Below the pieces are notes generated by a model, which saw only the letters and a list, made by a program, of their open reading frames with translations, was not told the DNA's origin and searched no databases. The position numbers and the translations under genes were made by a program. This document shows, one piece after another, positions 17,646 to 25,806 of a stretch of DNA of 64,000 nt (its first letter is position 1; each line of letters opens with the position of its first letter). Source of the stretch: JBHJGP01 sp050331695 (GTDB lineage: Bacteria; Pseudomonadota; Alphaproteobacteria; Geminicoccales; Geminicoccaceae). Location: positions 62,001-126,000 of the forward strand of contig JBHJGP010000015.1 in the NCBI GenBank assembly GCA_050331695.1, in the 5' to 3' direction.

Positions 17646-18812
17646 TTAGGCGTCGGTCAGCGCCTGCTCCAGATCGGCGATCAGGTCGTTCGGCTCCTCC
17701 AGTCCGACGCTGAGGCGCACCAGACGCTCAGAGATGCCGAAGTCTCGAAGGCTATTGTGCTCGCCCGCCTGTCGTAAGCCAACCATCGCAGGAAAGACCA
17801 GGCTTTCATGACCGCCCCAGCTCACGCCCAGACGGAACAGTCGCAGGCGGTCACAAAAGAGCGCGACGTCGACGCCCGAGGCGAGTTCGATGCTGAACAG
17901 GCCCGATGTGCCGACGAGTTGGTTCGGTTCGCTGGCCAGGCCCGGGTGATGAATGTTCGTCACTTTCGGATGGTCGCCGAGCCCCTGGGCGATGGCGAGC
18001 GCGCTGGTTTGATGCTGGGCCATGCGAAGCTTCAAGGTCCGCAGACCCCGCAGCAACAGCCAGGCCTCGAACGGCGCCAGCTTGGCGCCCAGAAACGGGT
18101 AGGTGAGGCGATTGATCGTTTCGATATACTGGGCCGAGCCGATGACCACGCCCGCCACCGTGTCGCTATGGCCCGAGAGGTATTTGGCTGCCGAGTGGAG
18201 GGCGAGGTCGACGCCTGATACCAGGGGTTTTTGTTGAACCGGCGTTGCCCAGCTATTGTCGATCTCGGTGACCGCGCCCGCCGCTTTGCCCAGGGCCGCC
18301 AAGGCAGCGATGTCATGGTTTTGAAATATGACGCTGGTAGGGTTTTCGATATAGAGCAGGCGCGCGCTCTCGAGAGCCGCTTGCACCGCCTCCCGGTCCC
18401 GTCCGTCGACAAAAACCGTCTCTATTCCCAATCTTGGTAGGAGCCTGCGGATCAATCTGTAGGTGTCCGGGTAGACGTGGCGGACGCAGACCATTTTGTC
18501 GCCCGCGCTGACGAATGCGAGGATCGTTGCAGCAACGGCACCCATGCCTGACGAAAAGCCTCGCGCCGCCTCACCGCCTTCTAGCGCGGCCATTTTCGCC
18601 TCGAAGGCCTGGACCGTCGGATTATCGCCCCGGCTGTAGATGGGTCGGCGGTCCTCGCCGGCGAAGACCCGGGTCATCTGCTCCACGGAAGCGAAGGTAA
18701 AGAGCGAGCTCTGAACGATCGGGGGGACGACCGGACCTCTTTCGAGCGGATCGTGGGCCAGCAATGTCGCCAGATGGTCGGCGGCTGCGGGTTTGTCCGG
18801 TTCGTTGGTCAC
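17646..18812 (-). CDS. Cys/Met-metabolism PLP-dependent enzyme (cystathionine gamma-synthase/beta-lyase family)
   Basis: A 388-residue trans-sulfuration-family enzyme. It has the YSRGDNPTVQAFEAKMAALEGG substrate/PLP region, the EIDNSWATP cofactor segment and HSAAKYLSGHSD with the PLP-binding Lys. Members catalyse beta- or gamma-elimination or replacement on cysteine, cystathionine or homoserine esters; exact activity cannot be assigned. GTG start at 18812 with GGAG about 10 bases upstream. It heads a minus-strand operon with a CUT1 importer, so it may act on the imported compound rather than in biosynthesis (inference). Confidence 0.87.
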   Translation of the reverse strand: MTNEPDKPAAADHLATLLAHDPLERGPVVPPIVQSSLFTFASVEQMTRVFAGEDRRPIYSRGDNPTVQAFEAKMAALEGGEAARGFSSGMGAVAATILAFVSAGDKMVCVRHVYPDTYRLIRRLLPRLGIETVFVDGRDREAVQAALESARLLYIENPTSVIFQNHDIAALAALGKAAGAVTEIDNSWATPVQQKPLVSGVDLALHSAAKYLSGHSDTVAGVVIGSAQYIETINRLTYPFLGAKLAPFEAWLLLRGLRTLKLRMAQHQTSALAIAQGLGDHPKVTNIHHPGLASEPNQLVGTSGLFSIELASGVDVALFCDRLRLFRLGVSWGGHESLVFPAMVGLRQAGEHNSLRDFGISERLVRLSVGLEEPNDLIADLEQALTDA

Positions 18813-18928
18813 GTCGCCATCACTCCCAAAGCCGGCGAAAAGGTTCGAAAGGTCTCGATGGCGCAGCCAAGATCTTCAAGAGCCCTTAGGTTAGGATCGA
18901 GCCTGACATAGCAGGAGAGTGGGCGGCC

Positions 18929-19264
18929 ATGTGGTGGCGAGCGGCGACGGGCGGCACGGCGATCGGGATCTACGGCTGGCGGGTGCATGACCCCAAAGGA
19001 TCCTACGCCCTCTTCTATGACGTTTCGAACTGGCTCACCGGCTGGGTTCTGACCGGCGATGGCGCGATCGGCTACGCGCGCAATCTGGTCAATCTGATCC
19101 TCGTGGATCAGGCCGACGGTTTTCTTCTCGGCATGGCGTTCTTCGCAGTCATGTCCATCCTCCTTTGGCCGGTTCGGGCCGGCGCCGCGTTCTGCGTCAA
19201 GCGCGGAGGTTCGGCGATCTCGCGGCTTGTTCGAGGGCGATCCGATCAACCGCGTACCGCCTGA
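18929..19264 (+). CDS. hypothetical membrane protein
   Basis: A 111-residue open frame between two minus-strand operons, overlapping the end of the downstream ATPase gene by 19 bases tail to tail. It reads like a protein: two hydrophobic stretches (about residues 27-45 and 63-80), a conserved-looking RVHDPKGSYALFYD block and a basic C-terminus. AGGAG lies about 14 bases before the ATG, which is long. I recognise no family. If it is not a gene, 18813-19245 is a 433-base stretch with nothing else I can identify. Confidence 0.45.
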   Translation: MWWRAATGGTAIGIYGWRVHDPKGSYALFYDVSNWLTGWVLTGDGAIGYARNLVNLILVDQADGFLLGMAFFAVMSILLWPVRAGAAFCVKRGGSAISRLVRGRSDQPRTA

Positions 19265-20340
19265 TCGACCGGCGGATAGAGTGTCCGTTCGCTCACGGGA
19301 TCGATCAGAAGCGTCCGGGCCATGGCGAAATCGACCTGAACCGCGCCCTCCAAGCGATCCATCGACGCGGCGTCGAACTCCGCGGTCAGTTGGTGGTCCG
19401 CAACCCGCAGGCTCGCGTAAAGTCTCGGGCCTGTCGGTTGGACAAGCGTCACCGGAAGGCGAAGGCCGCCGGCGCCGGCAAGCGTCACCTGCTCCGGGCG
19501 GACGGCCCATAAAAGCGCGCCGTCATGGTGAGCCAGCGCTTCGGTTTGAGGCAGGGTGAGGGAAAGCCGCTGGCCGTCCGGCAGGACGATGCGATCGCCC
19601 TCGCGTGTGACCGGCAGGAGATTGATCGCCGGTGAGCCGAGAAAGCCCGCGACGAACCGGGTTCGGGGCCGTTCGAACAGATCCAGGGGCGCGCCCTCCT
19701 GCTCGATCCGGCCATCCCGCAACAGGACGATGCGTTCGGCCAAGGTCATGGCCTCGATCTGGTCGTGAGTGACGTAGATGAAGGTGCGGCCCAGCTCCTT
19801 ATGCAGCCGCTTGATCTCCTCGCGCATGCCGTCGCGGAGCTTGGCGTCGAGATTGGAAAGCGGTTCGTCGAACAGATAGAGCCGGGCGTCGCGGACGATC
19901 GCCCGGCCGATCGCGACCCGCTGGCGCTGGCCCCCGGACAGTTCCCGGGGACGGCGGTTCAAAAGCGGCGTGATGTGAAGCATCTCGGCAACGCGAGAGA
20001 CCCGGCTGTTGATCTCAGCCTCGGGCGTCTTTCGGGCACGAAGCCCGAAGGCGATGTTTTGCTCGACGGTCAGGAATGGATAGAGCGCGTAGGACTGGAA
20101 GACCATGGCGAGATCGCGGTCCCGGGGGCGCCTGTCATTGACCCGCTCGCCGCCGATCAGGATGTCGCCCGCCTGGATCGTCTCGAGCCCGGCGATCGCG
20201 CGCAAAAGCGTGCTCTTGCCGCAGCCGGACGGGCCAACCAGCACCGTGAACTCGCCCTCAGGAATGTGCAGATCGATGCCGTCGACGGCCGTGATCGCGC
20301 CATAGGTCTTGCGCACACCCCGAAGCGTGAGATCGCTCAT
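19246..20340 (-). CDS. ugpC: sugar ABC transporter ATP-binding protein, UgpC/MalK type
   Basis: A 364-residue CUT1 ATPase: Walker A GPSGCGKS (36-43), Q-loop VFQSYALYP, signature LSGGQRQRVAIGR, Walker B LYLFDEPLSNLD, switch His in VTHDQ, and a C-terminal TOBE/OB regulatory domain (about 240-364). Start at 20340, where ATGA overlaps the permease stop; the frame stays open upstream only by chance. It energises the adjacent permeases and may also serve the ATPase-less importer at 14615-17621, as MsiK-type subunits do. The symbol is for the family, not for glycerol-3-phosphate as substrate. Confidence 0.88.
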   Translation of the reverse strand: MSDLTLRGVRKTYGAITAVDGIDLHIPEGEFTVLVGPSGCGKSTLLRAIAGLETIQAGDILIGGERVNDRRPRDRDLAMVFQSYALYPFLTVEQNIAFGLRARKTPEAEINSRVSRVAEMLHITPLLNRRPRELSGGQRQRVAIGRAIVRDARLYLFDEPLSNLDAKLRDGMREEIKRLHKELGRTFIYVTHDQIEAMTLAERIVLLRDGRIEQEGAPLDLFERPRTRFVAGFLGSPAINLLPVTREGDRIVLPDGQRLSLTLPQTEALAHHDGALLWAVRPEQVTLAGAGGLRLPVTLVQPTGPRLYASLRVADHQLTAEFDAASMDRLEGAVQVDFAMARTLLIDPVSERTLYPPVDQAVRG

Positions 20341-21164
20341 CCCTTGACCGCGCCCATGCTGATGCCGCGCACCAGAAATCGCTGCATGGTGGCGACAATG
20401 ACGAACATCGGCAGGACGCCGAGCATGCTCATGGCGCCGATCTTCGACCAGAAGGTCGACTGGGAGCCGAAATAACCGGTCACCTGAACCGGGAAGGTGA
20501 CGATCTCGCTCCGGGTCAGGATCAGCGCGAAGACGAAATCGTTCCAGGCGAAGACGAAGGTGAAGACGGCGGTGGCGAACAGGCCGCCTCGGATCATCGG
20601 CATCACCACCTGCCAGAGGACCTGCCAGTTGGTGAGCCCGTCGACCAGCGCGCTCTGCTCGAGCTCGACCGGCACCTCCTGGATGTAGCCCCGCATCATC
20701 CAGATCACGTAAGGCAGGTTGAAGGCGACATAGAGCGTGATCAGGCCGTGATAGGTGTCGATCCAGCCCAGGCCGACGAACAAGAGAAAGATGGGAAATG
20801 CGATGCAGATCGGCGGCACCAGGCGCTGACTGATCACCCAGATTGCCAGATGCTCGCCGCCGGTGCGAAAGCGCGCCATGCTGTAGGCGGCCATGGTGCC
20901 GAGGACCATGGCGATGACGGTGCTGACGCTGGCGGTCACGAACGAATTCCAAACCGCCCAGGCATCGCCGTCCCGAAACAAGGTTTCGTAGGTGCCGAGG
21001 TTGAGCTCGCTAGGGATCCAGACCGGCGGTGACGCGAAGATCTCGTCCGGCGTCTTCACCGATATGGCGGCAAGCCAGTAGAGCGGGAAAAGGAAGAGTA
21101 GGACCAGGCAAAGCGCGGTGCCGAACCTTGCCCAAAGCCGCCATGGCTGTTGCGCCGGGCTCAT
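20337..21164 (-). CDS. sugar ABC transporter permease, MalG-like (CUT1)
   Basis: A 275-residue permease with six predicted helices and the CUT1 EAA loop (VELEQSALVDGLTNWQVLWQVVMPMIRGG), ending VRGISMGAVKG. It overlaps its neighbours by ATGA on both sides, so the permease-permease-ATPase block is translationally coupled. It pairs with the MalF-like gene upstream. Confidence 0.88.
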   Translation of the reverse strand: MSPAQQPWRLWARFGTALCLVLLFLFPLYWLAAISVKTPDEIFASPPVWIPSELNLGTYETLFRDGDAWAVWNSFVTASVSTVIAMVLGTMAAYSMARFRTGGEHLAIWVISQRLVPPICIAFPIFLLFVGLGWIDTYHGLITLYVAFNLPYVIWMMRGYIQEVPVELEQSALVDGLTNWQVLWQVVMPMIRGGLFATAVFTFVFAWNDFVFALILTRSEIVTFPVQVTGYFGSQSTFWSKIGAMSMLGVLPMFVIVATMQRFLVRGISMGAVKG

Positions 21165-22045
21165 CTTTGGAGCTCCAGACGCCGAAGCATCAAAAGCAGG
21201 AGTGCGGTGAGACTGAGGATCACCAGAAGCGCAATCGCCGCCGAATAGGAGACCTCGAACTCTCGGAACGCCATCTGATAGGCGTAGATCGAGATCGTTT
21301 CCGTGGCCGTTCCGGGACCGCCCTGGGTCATGGTCCAGATCACGTCGAACACCCGGACCAGATCAAGCCCCCTGATCAACAAGGCCACCGCCATCACTGG
21401 CCAGATCGCCGGCAAAACCAGCTTGCGGAAGGTCAGCCACCAGGAGGCGCCGTCGATCTCGGCCGCTTCCAGCTGCTCTCGGTCGACATTGGCCAGCGCC
21501 GCCAGAAGGATGAGGAACATGAACGGCGTCCACTGCCAGCCCTCGGCCATCAAAATGGCCGGCCAGACCAGATGCGGTTCGATGGTCCACAAGAGCTTGA
21601 CCTCGCGGCCGGCGATCCAGCCCAGAACCTGGTTCATCGGACCGAAGCGGTGATCCAGGACCAGCCGCCAGATCGAGCCGGCGACGATCGGCGCGATCAC
21701 CGTCGGCAACACCAGGAGCGCCACCAAAACCCGCTTCAGGGGGAGGTCCTCGAGGAACAAGAAGGCCATGGCGAGGCCCAGGATAAGCTCCAGAGGGAGA
21801 GCGATAAGTGTGATCAGCGCCGTGTGGCCGATCGCCTGCCACAGGCGATCGTCGTTCCATAGTCGGGCGTAGTGGACGAAGCCCTGAAAGCTTCTGTCCT
21901 CTTCGAACATGGTGATGTTTTGGACCGAGGTGGCGAAAAGCTGGATCAGCGGATAGAGACCGATCAGCAGGATGACGAAGACCGCGGGCGCAATCAGCCA
22001 GTAGCGGACCGCGCGGTCGCCGACGGTGGTAAGCGGCTGGTTCAT
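21161..22045 (-). CDS. sugar ABC transporter permease, MalF-like (CUT1)
   Basis: A 294-residue permease with the EAA loop REQLEAAEIDGASWWLTFRKLVLPAIWP and about six helices. I start it at ATG 22045 with TAAGGCC upstream; a TTG one codon earlier is also possible. A 96-base gap containing a long-range inverted repeat separates it from the binding-protein gene. Confidence 0.88.
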   Translation of the reverse strand: MNQPLTTVGDRAVRYWLIAPAVFVILLIGLYPLIQLFATSVQNITMFEEDRSFQGFVHYARLWNDDRLWQAIGHTALITLIALPLELILGLAMAFLFLEDLPLKRVLVALLVLPTVIAPIVAGSIWRLVLDHRFGPMNQVLGWIAGREVKLLWTIEPHLVWPAILMAEGWQWTPFMFLILLAALANVDREQLEAAEIDGASWWLTFRKLVLPAIWPVMAVALLIRGLDLVRVFDVIWTMTQGGPGTATETISIYAYQMAFREFEVSYSAAIALLVILSLTALLLLMLRRLELQR

Positions 22046-22059
22046 CAAACGGCCTTAGC

Positions 22060-22129
22060 GGACCGGCCCGGTGGCGCTAACCGAACGGAAGCGGTCGCCC
22101 GCTCGATCCAGATCACCAGAGGCCGGTCC
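22060..22129 (-). other. long-range inverted repeat in the binding protein-permease gap
   Basis: GGACCGGCC (22060-22068) and GGCCGGTCC (22121-22129) are perfect 9-base complementary arms 52 bases apart, spanning nearly the whole gap after the binding-protein stop. It could fold into a large intercistronic stem in the transcript; this placement matches stems in three other importer operons of the window. Confidence 0.4.
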
Positions 22130-22141
22130 CCGCACAAAAAA

Positions 22142-23587
22142 TCAGTTACCGGGATAGGCGCCCGGTTTGTTGGCCCAGTCCAGATAGACCCGCTGTTGCT
22201 TTTCCACCCCGATCCGGTCGGTGAGGTCATCCCATTGAGCCGCGAGGTCATCGAGAATGGTCTGAATGTCCTCGCCGGCCCACAGCCGTCCGATCGCCTG
22301 GCGGATGCCCTCCTCATAGCGGTCAGTCTGGATCAAGGAGAGATCGAGAAGCCCGGCTTCGGCGCCCTCACGCAGTGTGGTCAGGTAGGCCTCGGCCTCC
22401 GGCCAGCGGGATTTGTACTCCTCGCTCTCGAAATGGCTGTCCCGGAACGGATCCCGCAACGCGTAAGGGAGCTGCACCCGTTGCAGACTGATCTCCTCGC
22501 TGTTCATCCACTGGGCAAACAGGTAGGCCGCGTCCTTGTTCTCGCTGCCGGAAGCGACCGACAGGGAGAAGCCGACGGCGAGCTCGGGATGGCCGCCCGG
22601 CGTCGGCGCGTAGCCGATCTTGCCGGCCACCTGGCTTTCCGGGAGCCAGGACAGGGCTTCGGTGTCCCGGCCGTAGCCGGCGGCCCAGCGGCCCACCGGC
22701 GGCCAGGAGATCGCCATCGCGCTCTCGCCGGAGAGAAGGCTGTTCAGCACCTCGACGAAGCCCCATTGCTCAACGCCCGGCGGCATCCAGGCGGTATCGT
22801 CACGCATCCGTTGGAACACCGAGACCGCGGCTTCGTCGTTGACCGTGGCCCTCATCGTATCGGGATCGAAGAAGAGGCCGCCCGCCACCCGGAAGCGCTC
22901 CTGGAACATGTATTGGGCGTTGCCCGGCGCATGGATCGTGCTGCCGCCATACATGTCAGGCGCCCGTTGGGCGGTGATGAAGCTGCCCACCTGTGAGAAG
23001 GTCTCCCAGGTGGTCGGCACCGCTAGCGGCTCGCCATAGAGTTCTTCGTAGGCCGCACTTAGTTCCGGGTCATCAAAGACATCGGTCCTGTAATAGAGCA
23101 CCAACACGTCGCCATCGTCCGGGAGCCCATAAGTGGTGCCTTCGACCTGCATCCAATTGTCCCGGTAAACCGGCAGGATGCTATCGACCTCGTCGGTGTA
23201 GCCGTATTTGGCCATGTAGTCGTCGAGCGGCTCGAGCGCGCCGGCCAGGGCCAGGTCCGGCATCTGGTTGGGGATCACGTTGAGCACGTCGTAGGCGCCG
23301 GTATTGGCCCGGTGCTCCTGCATGATCTTGGTGAAGATCTGATCGACCGGCACCTCGATCACATTGACCTTGATGCCGGTGAGTTCCTCCCACATCGGTC
23401 CGGTGAAATTCTTGGGATCGAGGGGCTGCAGGCCCGCTTCGTAGAGCACGTTCAGCGTGATGCCCGCGTATTGCTTGGCCTCCTCGACCGCCCTGTCGGC
23501 GGCTGACTGAGCAAGCGCGGTGCCGGTCAGTGCGAACGAAATGCCGATTGCGCCGGCAATCCCGATCATGCTTTGCCGTCGGTCCAT
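22142..23587 (-). CDS. sugar ABC transporter, extracellular solute-binding protein family 1
   Basis: A 481-residue periplasmic receptor, long for the CUT1 class, with a signal peptide ending in TALA-QS near residue 25. ATG at 23587 has GGGAGAAACC just upstream; the open frame to 23689 has no better start. Only 28 bases separate it from the D-apionate oxidoisomerase stop, so it is probably read through from the apiose operon. The ligand could be an apiose-containing glycoside or oligosaccharide (inference). Confidence 0.87.
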   Translation of the reverse strand: MDRRQSMIGIAGAIGISFALTGTALAQSAADRAVEEAKQYAGITLNVLYEAGLQPLDPKNFTGPMWEELTGIKVNVIEVPVDQIFTKIMQEHRANTGAYDVLNVIPNQMPDLALAGALEPLDDYMAKYGYTDEVDSILPVYRDNWMQVEGTTYGLPDDGDVLVLYYRTDVFDDPELSAAYEELYGEPLAVPTTWETFSQVGSFITAQRAPDMYGGSTIHAPGNAQYMFQERFRVAGGLFFDPDTMRATVNDEAAVSVFQRMRDDTAWMPPGVEQWGFVEVLNSLLSGESAMAISWPPVGRWAAGYGRDTEALSWLPESQVAGKIGYAPTPGGHPELAVGFSLSVASGSENKDAAYLFAQWMNSEEISLQRVQLPYALRDPFRDSHFESEEYKSRWPEAEAYLTTLREGAEAGLLDLSLIQTDRYEEGIRQAIGRLWAGEDIQTILDDLAAQWDDLTDRIGVEKQQRVYLDWANKPGAYPGN

Positions 23588-23615
23588 TTTGGTTTCTCCC
23601 TTTTGCTTCGTTCTC

Positions 23616-24455
23616 TTAGGCCGCCGGATTACAGATATCCTTGACGCTGGCCATGATCTCGTCCGGTTCGAGTACGCCCAGCCAGTCATCCTTCAACAGC
23701 TTGGGCTTGGCTTTCTCGATGGCACGAAGCGCGCCGTCGGAAAACTGTCCCGGAAACTCCTCGAACAAGATGGCCGCTTCGATGGCGATGTGACCGAGCA
23801 TAAAGTCCATGGCCGCGGCCTTCGGCACGCCCTTGGTCACCGCCTGGTCGGTCGCTTCACGGAGGGCCTTCACCAGCGTGGCGCCGATGGTCTCGGAGAG
23901 GCCCGGTTCCAGGATCGCCATATGTTCGACCGTGACCCGGTGCGAGCGCATCACCGGCTTGTAGATGATTTTCGCGACATCCTCGCAGAGCGCGAAATAC
24001 TCGTCCGGTCCTTGCATCAGCGCCGAGACGATCGCCTGCTCGGCGGCCACACCACCGAAGTAATCCTTCTGCGCCTCGGCCGATTTCTCATACTTGAACA
24101 GGGGCGGATGGCAGGGATGGGTCACGAAATAGGTGATGTCCGCCCGCTCCGGCAACTCGCCGGCGTGGGGTGCTGCCGCATCGAGCATGATCACCGCGCA
24201 TCCTGGCTTGAGCTGATCGACGAAGGTATGGGCGATCTTGCCGATCAACGCGTCCGGCACCGCCATGACCACGATGTCGGCGTCGGCAAGGGCTTCGTCA
24301 CGGTCGACACAATCGATGCCGAGCGCGGACTTGAGACGCTCTCTGCCCTGCTCGCTGACTTCCACGTGCAGAACTTCATAGGCCTCACCTCGGAGGTTGG
24401 TGGCGAGCCTGACCCCCATCTTGCCCCCGGCGCCGAGAAGCGCGATCCGTTTCAT
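23616..24455 (-). CDS. apnO: D-apionate oxidoisomerase (phosphogluconate-dehydrogenase C-terminal domain protein)
   Basis: A 279-residue Rossmann oxidoreductase: GAGGKMG NAD-binding loop at residues 8-14 and a helical phosphogluconate-dehydrogenase-like C-terminal domain. In characterised D-apiose pathways this family (ApnO) oxidises and rearranges D-apionate to 3-oxo-isoapionate. The assignment rests on the family plus immediate linkage to the kinase, RuBisCO-like protein, lactonase and dehydrogenases of the same pathway. Strong AAGGAG 7 bases before the ATG; 4-base gap after the kinase stop. Confidence 0.85.
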   Translation of the reverse strand: MKRIALLGAGGKMGVRLATNLRGEAYEVLHVEVSEQGRERLKSALGIDCVDRDEALADADIVVMAVPDALIGKIAHTFVDQLKPGCAVIMLDAAAPHAGELPERADITYFVTHPCHPPLFKYEKSAEAQKDYFGGVAAEQAIVSALMQGPDEYFALCEDVAKIIYKPVMRSHRVTVEHMAILEPGLSETIGATLVKALREATDQAVTKGVPKAAAMDFMLGHIAIEAAILFEEFPGQFSDGALRAIEKAKPKLLKDDWLGVLEPDEIMASVKDICNPAA

Positions 24456-24459
24456 CCCT

Positions 24460-25806
24460 TCAACTCCTTATTGGTGAGGGGCGGCCTCGTTTGACCGCCG
24501 AGAAATAGCCAGGGCCGCCCATCTGTCCGCCCTTGAGCGCGAGCTGGATCCGCTTCCCGTCCCGATGGGCCTCGCAGAGCATGGAGCCCGGCGCGATCGG
24601 CGCGTACGCCGTCAGCGCATGAATACCCATCTCCAAGGCGCCGTGCCCCGAGCTGTCGCCGCCGGCGATTACCGCCCGGTCGATCTTGGTTCGCTCCAGG
24701 ATCGACGACAAAAGCTGGCCGAGACCCCGGCCGATCCTCTCGTGGACGGTTTCGCCCGGCTCACCGCTGACTTGAACAGCCTCGCTCAGCCGAATGATCG
24801 AGGGATCATCGGGGCCAAGGGCCGTGTAGGCGAGGGGATCTCTGCCCGCGCTCAAGGCCCGAAGGGCGGCTTCCTGTGCCCGGGCCAATTCCGCCGTCCA
24901 GGCTGCCTCGTCGACCGCGCGCGCGGCATCGAGCGCAATTCCCTCGAAGCCGTTCCCAAGGGCATGCTCGATCTGACGGGCGGTTACCGGCGAGCAGGAG
25001 CCGGAAACCACAGCGATATGCTCCACTTCTTCAGCGACTGAGGTGGCCGGCGGTTCGCCGATCAGGCCCTCGGCGCGCCAATGCTCGACAAGCGCATACT
25101 CGATGCCTTGCGAGCCGATCGCAAAGAGCCGTTCGCCCCGGTTCTCCCAGATCAATTTTCCGGCAGCCTCGAGGCTCTCCCGGTCGACCACATCGATGGC
25201 GTTAATGTGCTCGATTGTCGGTTCGGCACTTCCATTTTTGAGGCGAATAAAATCGACGAGGGCGATGGGCCGGTCGGTCTGTTGCGCCAGGTGAAGACGG
25301 ATGTCGGCCTCGGTCATCGGCGTGACCGGATGGCGTGCCATGGTCGGGTGGCGATCGAGCCGAAAACCCTCACCATCGACCAGCGCGAACAGATTACCGA
25401 AGGCCTGGTAGCGGTGGATCGCCGGCGCCGCCACCAGGAGCGGGTGCCAGTCGCCGCCGAGAACCGGGATGGCGAGGTTGGCGGCACGGCCGATCGAGCC
25501 CACATGCGGCGCGGAGTCGAAGGTGGAGCAGACCTTGTAGTGAGCGATCGGTGCCCGGATTCTCGCCAGAAAGGAGAAGATCGGCGGCAGATGCACTTCC
25601 ATCCAGTCCGGTGACTTGGACCGGGCGACACCGGCGATGCCGATGCCTCGATAACCGTCGAACGCCTCAAGCTGCTCGGCCGTGGGCACGTCGATGAACA
25701 AGACGGTCGGCAGGCCGGCGAACGACAAAACCTCCATCACCGCCGTGGAACCGGTGAAATCATCCCCATAGAAGGAAACCAGCGGACCGGGTGGCAGTTG
25801 CGTCAC
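24460..25806 (-). CDS. oiaK: 3-oxo-isoapionate kinase (four-carbon acid sugar kinase family, DUF1537)
   Basis: A 448-residue DUF1537-family kinase. The N-terminal FYGDDFTGSTAVMEVL block is the substrate-binding signature, and the C-terminal AVIAGGDSSGHGALEMGI and LKGGQMGGPGYF blocks form the ATP site. In apiose catabolism OiaK makes 3-oxo-isoapionate 4-phosphate. Start is GTG at 25806 in a GTGA overlap with the RuBisCO-like gene. Other members phosphorylate threonate or erythronate derivatives; the neighbours favour OiaK. Confidence 0.87.
   Translation of the reverse strand: MTQLPPGPLVSFYGDDFTGSTAVMEVLSFAGLPTVLFIDVPTAEQLEAFDGYRGIGIAGVARSKSPDWMEVHLPPIFSFLARIRAPIAHYKVCSTFDSAPHVGSIGRAANLAIPVLGGDWHPLLVAAPAIHRYQAFGNLFALVDGEGFRLDRHPTMARHPVTPMTEADIRLHLAQQTDRPIALVDFIRLKNGSAEPTIEHINAIDVVDRESLEAAGKLIWENRGERLFAIGSQGIEYALVEHWRAEGLIGEPPATSVAEEVEHIAVVSGSCSPVTARQIEHALGNGFEGIALDAARAVDEAAWTAELARAQEAALRALSAGRDPLAYTALGPDDPSIIRLSEAVQVSGEPGETVHERIGRGLGQLLSSILERTKIDRAVIAGGDSSGHGALEMGIHALTAYAPIAPGSMLCEAHRDGKRIQLALKGGQMGGPGYFSAVKRGRPSPIRS

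Noticed and set aside
18809..19510. A 233-codon minus-strand frame across the gap before the ugpC-type gene
   Set aside because: It is out of frame with both flanking minus-strand genes and is Arg/Pro-rich without motifs; the plus-strand 111-residue frame is the better candidate.
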